Below are positions 56,101-64,000 of a stretch of DNA of 64,000 nt, piece after piece. The DNA is from Apiospora phragmitis. Taxonomy: Eukaryota; Ascomycota; Sordariomycetes; Amphisphaeriales; Apiosporaceae. Location: contig JAQQWL010000016.1 in the NCBI GenBank assembly GCA_038363925.1, positions 1,674,001 through 1,738,000 on the forward strand. The letters run 5' to 3'. Position numbers and translations under genes: made by a program. Position 1 is the first letter of the stretch, and every line of letters begins with the position of its first letter. The notes beneath the pieces were generated by a model. That model was not told where the DNA came from. It did no database searches and was given only the letters and a program-made list of their open reading frames with translations.

Positions 56101-56307
56101 ATCCAAAGCCGCGCTTGCCTTGTCCGTCTCCGGATCATGAACCAGGAGACATTCCATGTGGTTAACCAGACGAACAACGCGATAACCGCGATCGTCCAGT
56201 GACGGCGCCTCCAGCTGGTCCGTAACCCGGTCTACAGTCTGCTGGCTTCCATGCCGGATGGGGACATCCTGCACGACCGCACCCTGGGTAGGTATAGGCG
56301 GCACCAT
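53137..56307 (-). pseudogene. ste23: insulysin/Ste23-type M16 metalloprotease with two in-frame TAA codons
   Basis: Exons are 56307-56038, 55964-55119, 55065-53430 and 53372-53137, with introns of 73, 53 and 57 nt, all GT-AG with clear branch sites. The joined frame is 2988 nt (995 codons), normal for the family. The N-terminal M16 domain has the zinc motif HxxEH in GMAHAVEH, split from LLFMGTKKYP by intron 1, and NAYNQYLSAHSGHSNAYTG. The C-terminal domain has YLYKKTLKDPVNVNHCIEYY and EPAFDQLRTKEQLGY. Two codons are TAA where the family has Gln: 54022-54024 (LIS*MYIEAYVHGN) and 53752-53754 (QLLD*IIHEP). There is no frame shift over 3 kb. Homologues process a-factor pheromone and peptides. Truncation after about 718 residues is expected. 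Confidence 0.85.
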
Positions 56308-57169
56308 GATGCTGACAAAAGATGTCGATGCACAATTGAACGCCTCAATGATGTAGCGGGGAAATAGAAAAATGGGAAGAGGTTAGAGGGGTAGTTGTGG
56401 TAGCTTACCGCACGTCTTTGGTCTGAAAGGGTTCTCCAGTTCGAAAGATGAGCGAAGACTAATAATGAGTATGGTTTACAACCAAATAAGGAGGAATACG
56501 TGCTGGTAAGAGTGGAAAGGTCGTATGTATATGTTGTAGGGACTCCCTTTCTCGCTAGGAAACAACACTTTCGATGCAGGTTATGTTTATTGCGGCCGCC
56601 CCCTCTTTACCCACGAAGGGGGGTTGGGAATATGATTTCCAGAGTGTACAGGTAGCGTAACGGCCTGGGTTACAGGGCCTAGCAACCTCGCCAAGGCCTT
56701 GCAGCCCCCAAATTTGCATCTACGTATCCTGCGGGTAGTAAATAACACAGAGCCCAATGCCCCTGTATCAAGTCTGGAAGTGTCCCCGATTCGCTCCCTA
56801 TATGCAAGTAGGCGGGGGTACATGCCTTACAATCTACCCTCGTCCTGAGTTGGCTTCAGGGGCCTCGAAGCCGAACCCTCCATCAGCTTTTAGTTTTCTG
56901 CAATGGCTGGCTGGATTCAATTTGACAGCATATAAGAAGAGTACCCAAGGAAAAGCCTTCTCGTATTTGCCGGGTATCCCTCGATAATATGTCACCACTC
57001 TTTTCCCATCACCTCTTTTCCTCGTTATTTCTATCCTTATATATAGCACATTTTACAATGGCAGGTCGCGACACATTATGGTAGTGCCTTACTAGGCTCC
57101 TTTAAGTTGATCGTTAGCTTATTTCCCAAACCACTGAAGAGCGAGCAGTTTACCCAAAGTTCACTCACT
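56308..57169. other. divergent promoter region
   Basis: 862 bp between the protease gene (minus) and ies1 (plus). It includes a CT-rich stretch and ends in a pyrimidine-rich 5' leader before 57170. Short ORFs only. Confidence 0.45.
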
Positions 57170-59029
57170 ATGAACGGCATAAATAATGGTACTGCCTGCT
57201 CAACCGGCCGGGTTCGACCCCTCAAGAAACGAGATGGCGTGCCACTCTGGCGCAAAGACATCCAATACGACTTCCTCCGCGCCATCTTCGACGACGCGCG
57301 AAAGGTTTTTACCAACAGCTACGACCTCGTCAAGACCGAGAAGCAGACCTTTGCCGACTTATACATCGACACCATGGCTAGGAGTAGCATTACGAGCAAA
57401 GTCCTCAGCGACAAGCTGCTTAGTAATCGGGAGTCCGCGAAGAGCATGGCTATGGTCTGTCTATTGGTCAATGTTGGCCGTATAAATACCACCTTGAACT
57501 GTAAGTTGCTCTAGTAATCTAGTTCTTTCCCTGTCGGCTTTTCATGCTAACCTCTGTTTCCTACTAGTCTCCCCTGAGATGCGAGCCCAGCTTCGCACCT
57601 ACCATGCCATCCCGTCGCTCCAAGCCTACCAGAATGACACTGCGTACAAACAATTGCAGGATGCTCCTCGGCTGAAGTCCATCCTCAAGGGCCTCAAGGG
57701 CGCTGCCGAAGACAGACCCAAGCCTCAGGATCTGGAAGGCTTGAAGGGGCTCAATATCCCACGAACGGACCCGGCCAACCTGATCTCCCTCACCTTCCAA
57801 GAGGCAATACACGTCACCGAGTTACATTTCCCGAATGATGGCGAGTTCCATGACTTGATCATGAAGACCAATTTCACCAGTGCCTCTCGCGCCACCGCTT
57901 TCCTATGGCTCATGTGGTTCTACCTAGAATCGGATTTCACAGAAGAAGGATGTAGCGAGAACCCATTTGGTGCTGGTGTGGTCTACAACTCAAAGTTGGC
58001 TAATCAAGAGGTCCCCAGGCTGGCCTCCATGACACCCGAAGAGGAAGACCAAGAAAACATCGACCCACAAACCGAGATCGACTTTGGCCACGGGAAAGAG
58101 GCCCAGCGAGCTAATATCATTGCCGCCTATACTCAGGATTCCCAGAATCACCAACTAATCAAGCGTTCTGCTTCAAGAGACAAGCTGCTTGGCGATGAGG
58201 GCATCTCTGCAGGGGTATTGCCGCCGATCAGACCATCTACGCACAATTCCAACCTCGATAGTACGAGAACGACTCTGGCCCTAAGTACACTCGCGCGTCT
58301 GCCCGGCGCCAGGCCCAGATCCGCAGCAATCGACGGCGTGGTGCCACGTAAGCGGCGACCACCTACTGCTCATCAGGTTTCCGTGAAGCACACCCGACAC
58401 CTGCGCGTCGAGTACATCTTGGATCGAAGACTGCGAAAGGCCCATCACAAAGCACGGAAGGCGCGGCGACAGGAGAGCGCTATTATTCGCGCAATACATC
58501 GCCTTGATGCCATGGCTGACCCATTTGTCGACAGCGATGAAGGAGAGTCAGGGTACGCTATGGATAAATCCGTGCCCTTCCGTCCGGGCTTCGGTGGTCT
58601 CTTTCCATTAGCATCCGAGCCGGACGATTTTGGCGAAGAGTTTGTGAGCAATGCTGCATCTTTCCGACACTTAGGCCGGCACCTTGAGGGATGGGTAAAG
58701 CCCGAATACTCCAACCGTGGTGCCTCGCGTCCTTTCAGAGCGCAGCACACACACGCCGGTGGTACCCCGGATGTCAATGGGGAGTATGCCGAAGGCAGCA
58801 AAAGAGCGGAGCACGACGGCCAGAGTGAGTCTCGCACCAATGACTCTGCTGCTGGCGACGTCATCATGGAAGACGCCAACGACCTGACGGCATGAAAAAA
58901 GAGCTTTTCGGCCTGGCTAGTGGCGCCGAAGAGGACGTCGGTTGTAAGGATGAAGAAAAGGACGAAGAACTTGACAATTTGGATAAGACTTTGCTGGGCA
59001 TGGTAGATGACACGGATTCGGAAGATTAG
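57170..59029 (+). CDS. ies1: INO80 chromatin-remodelling complex subunit Ies1-like
   Basis: Exon 1 is 57170-57500, the intron 57501-57567 (67 nt, GTAAGT...CTAACC...CTACTAG), and exon 2 starts 57568. Signature parts of Ies1 are present: GVPLWRKDIQYDFLRAIFDD, SFADLYIDTMARSS-like segments, AMVCLLVNVGRINTTLNF, RAFLWLMWFYLESDFTEEGC and the later basic block RPPTAHQ with VEYILDRRLRKAHHKARK. The frame closes with TGA at 58893-58895, but the next frame continues in family style (KKELFGLASGAEED, DLDKTLLGMVDDTDSED) to TAG at 59027-59029, so one base seems missing near 58890. The full product would be about 597 aa. It acts in the nucleus in nucleosome remodelling. Confidence 0.8.
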
Positions 59030-60166
59030 TCGGCTCTACTGTTGTGGCGGATATAAACCATGAGCTGGTGTCGATTTTGTAAGTTCAACATGCTAAGCAG
59101 ATCTGCACTCTTTGATTTTTCCGCTAACTTATAGATTAGACATATTACATTATGACATATACCTGCACCGGCAGGATACCATCCGTCACCCGTTTCGCAA
59201 TGCAGTCAAAACAAGGCAGTGCCAAGGAGCTTGACGAACTTGGTGAAGGCTAATACGTACCAGTGGCGATACGGTACGTCATACCTGAAATCTGTGGTAG
59301 CGGTAGCCACTGAGCTGATACTGTGGTCGAGCGCTACTACCGGTGGCCGGAGTATGGGAGTACCAGGATAACAATCAGAGAACTATAGACGTGCCTTAAC
59401 AACGGACCCTTTCATCGATACATGAAACTCGGTGTCTTGATTCTGAGCTAACGATGTCGTCTAATTATCTAGGGAGATACGTACGCATCACTGCGTGCTC
59501 AAAAGAAATTGGAGTCTGGGGAATTACCATATATCTGTCCGTAGTGAAACATTGGCCAATAGGACCAGGGCCTGGTCATTTAAGCGGGTCGGTGGTCCTT
59601 ACTGTACAGTACCGCCCATGTCAAGAGCCTGACTAGCCAAAACGAAACAAACCATACAAATTGATTGGTTGCTTCTAGAGACAGCTTAACTAATCCGGTA
59701 ATACACCTGCTGTTCCTGTACAAGCTCTACCAGACAAGCTGTTAGCAGGGTCAAGCCTCCACTAGACTATCTTCATGTGCCACCATTTGCCCTGGGGCAA
59801 TTGGCGGTTGCATCTTTTGTCCCAGTCGGCTCAGTGGTATGCCCACAAAAGCACGCGGAAGGCTGCAGATATGCAGTTGCACTGGGGAAGGGGTCTGGAA
59901 GTCTAGACAGGTAGATGGCGTCGGTAGTGCAGGCGAATAGGTCATGGGTATATTTTGGGTGTGCCACCGTACGATAAGAAGATGCACAACAAAATACACG
60001 TGGGTATTCCTAGCTGGGAGAGTAGACGGATTTAGTTGCGGTGTGTTGGTAGAACGGGTAGATAAGCGAAATCACGCAAATTTATTGGCTGTTTCCCTCC
60101 CAGACGAGAAGTGGGAAAAAAGGTTCCTGGTCGAGAGTGAAGGTAATATGCACATCTGCCTCCAAA
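59030..60166. other. intergenic, no gene recognised
   Basis: 3' flanks of ies1 and of the velvet-like gene. A segment near 59155-59215 (CTGCACCGGCAGGATACCATCCG) resembles one at 61735-61810 (CCGCACCGAGAGAATGCCGTCCG), hinting at an old dispersed repeat. Confidence 0.4.
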
Positions 60167-60662
60167 CTAAATCCTTCCCGTTCTTATACCCATTTTCTTC
60201 AACCAGCGAAGAATTGATCTCTCATCGGGAGCTAAGACCCAATAGATTAATATATGTAGTAGGTCCTAGTATAAGATATAACTTACTCGGTTTTCCGCTA
60301 TCCACTGGGCCGCTTTGAACGGTGAACGCACTACTCACCACGCACTGTTGGCACGTGGCCCCTTGGCTGTCTACCGTATGCGCATCGACGCGGATTTTGT
60401 ACCGACCAGAGCAAACGATAGTAAGTTTGCGGAAGATACCAAAATGTAACGCCTTAGCACTTAAATCGTGACCAGGATTGGCGTACAGTATTTTGGGTGT
60501 CGTGACGGGCTCACTCATGAGGTGATCCTCGAGGACTTTGCCTGAGAGATTGACGAGCACTGCATGAAAGAAATTGCATGGTGCGCTAGTGCTGATAATG
60601 AATGGGCACTTCATGACCACCCCGGCCTGAATCACGGTGAATGGCTGGACCTCGACCTCCAT
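60167..60662 (-). CDS. velvet-domain-like protein, about 146 aa
   Basis: Exons are 60662-60287 and 60231-60167, with a 55-nt intron (GTAAGT...CTTAG). The fold pattern is velvet-like: CNFFHAVLVNLSGKVLEDHL, HFGIFRKLTIVCSGRYKIRV then DAHTVDSQGATCQQCVVSSA, and a short tail after the splice, PDERSILRWLKKMGIRTGRI, like the C-terminal helix of small velvet proteins. The N-terminal strand region of VosA/VelB (with the conserved PPxRP-like part) is not in this exon; an upstream exon could exist, since an acceptor-like CTTCTTAG lies near 60683. Velvet proteins are DNA-binding developmental regulators. The paralogue identity cannot be decided. Confidence 0.6.
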
Positions 60663-61854
60663 TGTGAAACAAGGACTAAGAAGTGACATTTATAATAGTT
60701 ACTTCACAATGAGCATACTCACGGCCGACGCTTCTCTTATACCCATGACCTTCGCGACGAAAAGCAACCAGCTGCGCTGTGGCGTTCCCCCGCTCTTCCC
60801 GCCTGGACAACTGTTTGTAGCACTAAACGTATCCACCAGCTCGAACAGGATATCATAGGTGGATACGCGGTATGTATACAGCTAGCCACTGAGCCACTTG
60901 CTAACCTCCGGAGGATAGGATCAAGTCCAGTCGATGCACACCGGACATGGGGTACAGCGCGTCCGCAACTCGGCCGCCATGAGAACCGGTACCTGTCGGA
61001 TTCCAGGCGGTACTGTATAGACTGGATACAACTGGGGCAGGGAGTCGATTGTGTTTGCTTCTAGTTTAACTAGCTAAGGTGGAGAGTAGCGAAGCGGCTT
61101 GCTGCGATTAGCCAATAGGCAAAAAGGGGATAAGTGGTCGGGCAAGACAAGCAAGCAGCCGGTATCTTCTTTATTATTTGCCTGATAAATGGCGTCGTCT
61201 TCGGCAGGAAACAAGGTAGGTGTGGAACAAGGTGTCAACAAGAAGTCTGCCAGTACTGGTTCCACATCATCACCCGCTATCTTAGTCCACGTGCCGCAAT
61301 GTAGTAAAAATCGAGAAAATGGGGTGGGCACGCGCGATGCGTACACTCATAATATAGAGAGTACCAGCGCTACACACGGAAGCGAAAGTGACGGGCAGGG
61401 ACGAGATCGGTCTGATACGCGAGTTGTGGGGGTCCGGCAACCAAGCGGTGCTGCATGGGGGGGAGGCTGTGGTTGCGAAGCCGCAGAACCAAGTCATGCA
61501 CGTCAGGTGGTATCCCTGTGAAGAAGGAAGTGACCGGGTCCATGATATGATGGCTAGGAGACCTGCATCGCGTCGATCCTACAATCCCCCAATATTCCCG
61601 TAAATACTCGATGTCCACAACTAGTGGGGTTAGATCTGGTTGAATAATTAGGAAGACCACGTACCAGCGAAATTAACTGGGAGAGTCAGTCGTAGCTGAA
61701 AGGGTCATGATATGAACGAATGAACGGCGCTGCGACGTACACCCGCACCGAGAGAATGCCGTCCGTTATGTTGTTAATCAACCGCTTCTTCAGAATCACC
61801 CGCTTACTAATGCAGGAAATACAAGGTAGTCAAGTCTGGTAGTGTGTGGGACGA
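60663..61854. other. no confident gene
   Basis: Two overlapping ORFs (61189-61521 plus and 61660-61370 minus) show no recognisable domain. A missing 5' exon of the velvet-like gene may lie in the left part. Confidence 0.3.
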
Positions 61855-63698
61855 TCACCATCCCTGGGCGTGGTATCCGCCAACTGCGTCACGCTCCAGA
61901 TACTGGTTCCAGCTAGTCGCATTGGGCTCCTCTTTGGTCTCCTCGGCCTTGTCCATGTAGGCCTTCTTGGGGTATTGCTTGAGGCGAGCCACGTCGTGGG
62001 ACGTATGCCGCCTCTTCAGCACAGCGTTGGCAGTAGATGTCTTTTGCTGACGCTCCCAGAGCAGCTGTCGGCGGAGTGACTCGGTCAACTCACGATGCAG
62101 CATGTTGCGTCTCGTAGTTTGGGGCGACAATGCCGATTGCCGTTGAGTGGCATTGGTATTGGTCATGATAGGCTGAGCAGTGCTGCGAGGTATCTCCTTA
62201 ATGGGCCTCAATGGGGTCCGGCGCATGCCACCCTTCATTTCTAGGCCACTGTCGTCAGAGTCATTGGGGGAAGTGGCCTTCACTATGGGGATGCTCTGGA
62301 GAGTCCGCGCTCGTTGCAGCGCCGAAGTTGATTGCGAAGCAATAGCGGCACCCAAGCCACGGGGCTGTTGTTGTTCCTGCCCAGCGGCAAACATTAGGCT
62401 GAGGTTGGATCGGTGGGAGGTCAGGTTAGGCTTGGATGGCACGCGCTTGAACGTGACTGGGTCATCCATGCTTTCCTTGCCGCCCTCTTCAATTGAGTCC
62501 TCCCATTCCGAATCATCTTCGTCGTCGATGGCGCTCTCATCGATTTGGCTGTTCGATTGCTCGTCGCTAGACTGTGTCTGAATAGTGTGCGTGCTAACCT
62601 GGTTGCGGAAAGACGTCTGCTTCTTCTGGACATTGAGAAGAGTGTTGGGCCGAGCAGAGTGCATGGGGTTCTTTGAGGATGAGCTGGGGCTTTCAACAGA
62701 TCCATATGATGCGCCGAGCTGGAACATCTTGGGCTTGTCCTGAGGGGCGAGCGCCTTGTGTTGTACCAAGCTCCGAGGAGAGGACTTATCACCAGAAGAG
62801 CAGGTGGTTGTAACTTGAGTTTCGGGAATCGTGGCAAGGGCGAGTTGCTTCATTAACTCCTGGCTACGAAGCTGCAGGGCAGGAATGGAGACTTGAGAGG
62901 GAGAGAAACCGCAAATGATGGTGGTGCAGCTGGAGGCACGTTCGCTGCTGCTAGACGCGACACCTGGCGATGACAGCGATGCAGACATGACTAAAGGGGC
63001 CTCTGCAGATGAGTGGCACATGGGCTCAGTTGCCGGTGTGGTAGGTGTGTCGGGTGTCGGTTGAACATCTGGGGACGAATAAGCTGTCCGCGAGTCGTCC
63101 AACTCGGGCTCGGGAGACGGCGAGGACATGTTGGTCAAAGGTGCCAGATTGGGCTCCTTATTTTGTATTATAGAGACGATTATCTTCTCCAGGTGGTCAG
63201 AAGTGATATGGTACTCACGGCCCCGACTGCGGTTGCTCGTGCTCGAGTCTTGTCGCAGAATCCTAGGTCGGGAAATCTCCATGGGTTCGGATTCGGAGCT
63301 GGACTCGATGGCCTCTTCGTCGTTAACGGCAGAGTCGACGCTGTCAGACAGCTGAGGGACCTCTGGTATCCGTACATCGGGAATGTCCTTGGGCGCTGTA
63401 GAGGGGGCGATGTGGGTGGACTTTGCTTGTTGTAGCTTTCCTCGGTAGCGTCGCAGCAAGAGGTCTCGCGGTTCCACAGTCTCCAGCTGAGGTTTTCTAA
63501 CCTCCTACCTTGCTCGACTGAATCCGCACATCTAGAGAAGACTGCCGGGAGAGTTAGTGCCAGGCCGGGCTGCACCAGGAACGGGCAAGTAAACGTACCT
63601 GTCCACATGTTGAAGAGGTTCTGAGCATTAGCAGTGTCGACCTTGTGGATGACGTTCGGGTCCACGGTCAGGACCAATCCTTCAGGTCTGCCAGGCAT
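61855..63698 (-). CDS. GATA-like domain / DUF3295 protein, one frame break
   Basis: Exon 1 is 63698-63599, the intron 63598-63542 (57 nt, GTACGT...CCGGCAG), and exon 2 is 63541-61855. Across the splice the frame gives NLFNMWTVFSRCADSVEQGR then RLENLSWRLWNRET, the GATA-like (DUF1752, areA-associated) domain. One base is missing near 63450, after which a 540-codon frame runs to the end. Its C-terminal part is DUF3295-like: DDEDDSEWEDS, PSKPNLTSHRSNLSLMF, SPQTTRRNMLHRELTESLRR, QLLWERQQKTSTANAVLKRR and a final HAQGW. The middle is Ser/Pro-rich and probably disordered. Proteins with this pairing are linked to nitrogen and retrograde-type signalling in fungi; the role here is inferred. About 595 aa. 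Confidence 0.8.
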
Positions 63699-64000
63699 GG
63701 TGTTGCTGAGTGCTTTCCGTAACGGAAGCAGCCGTAGGGGAGTAATGGAAGCGACGGTGTTATTACTCGGGGGATTCACAATCGGTCAATAGGGTGGCAC
63801 CAAAGAGCCGAAGGGCGGTAGAGGAGTCGTGCAGTATTGCCGGGGTGTGACAAAAGGGCACAAAAGCATGAGAAGTCCGATTTAATGGATATCGTTGACA
63901 GCGTGTAGGCAGGCCCCGGTTTAATGTTAGTATAGGCATTGCTATGCACCGGTATGTGATGGAAGTAGAAATGAGTCTGGGGAAGGATGGTCGGGGTACT
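63699..64000. other. promoter region of the DUF3295 gene
   Basis: Upstream flank of a minus-strand start at 63698. No ORF looks coding up to the window edge. Confidence 0.4.

Noticed and set aside
4934..63460. Programmed ribosomal frameshifting
   Set aside because: The break sites share no slippery heptamer, occur in unrelated genes and vary in context; assembly error or decay is simpler.

Overview
The window looks like nuclear DNA of a filamentous ascomycete, probably a sordariomycete. The reasons are many short introns (43-94 nt, usually GTAAGT-type donor, CTAAC/CTGAC-like branch and a nearby AG), family content typical of Pezizomycotina (fungal rhodopsin-like protein, GMC oxidoreductase, GH18 chitinase, Zn2Cys6 and C2H2 regulators, velvet fold, GATA-like/DUF3295 protein, INO80 subunit Ies1), solo LTRs, and many C-to-T type lesions resembling repeat-induced point mutation (RIP). 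No tRNA, rRNA or CRISPR array was seen.

Layout. 1-5.3 kb: a MADS-like/AT-hook gene running off the left edge, three small coiled-coil genes (one polyQ gene with six exons) and a small kinase-like gene. 7.6-11.9 kb: a rhodopsin-like membrane protein divergent from a GMC oxidoreductase. 12-31 kb: AT-rich accessory stretch with solo LTRs and isolated small genes: coiled-coil proteins, a bZIP-like protein, a RING protein, a kinase remnant, a chromodomain/Ulp1-like protein, a GH18 chitinase and a Ras-like GTPase. 31-39 kb: a Sur7-like and a second multi-pass membrane protein, poorly coding sequence, and a J-domain/13-zinc-finger protein next to a 9-bp minisatellite. 39.8-52.5 kb: transcription-factor genes and several gene remnants with in-frame stops. 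53-64 kb: genes that look conserved: an insulysin/Ste23-like metalloprotease, Ies1, a velvet-like protein and a GATA-like/DUF3295 protein.

Two kinds of damage run through the window and should be kept apart. First, almost every recognisable gene carries one or two single-base frame changes, nearly all equal to one missing base and several in homopolymers; unpolished assembly error is the simplest cause. Second, many in-frame TAA/TAG codons sit where Gln is expected (CAA/CAG to TAA/TAG), one where Trp is expected, and zinc ligands have changed His to Tyr or Cys to Tyr. These are C-to-T/G-to-A changes, concentrated between about 39.8 and 54 kb, and fit RIP-like decay better than sequencing error.

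Functional links are loose. No clear biosynthetic cluster is present. The most unusual items are the J-domain/zinc-finger fusion, the chromodomain/Ulp1-like protein with Ser at the catalytic Cys position, the Ras-like protein with Ala12 and His61 equivalents, the chitinase with a changed catalytic motif, and the scattered set of small coiled-coil genes beside degenerate kinases. All splice models and family calls are by eye, without database search.
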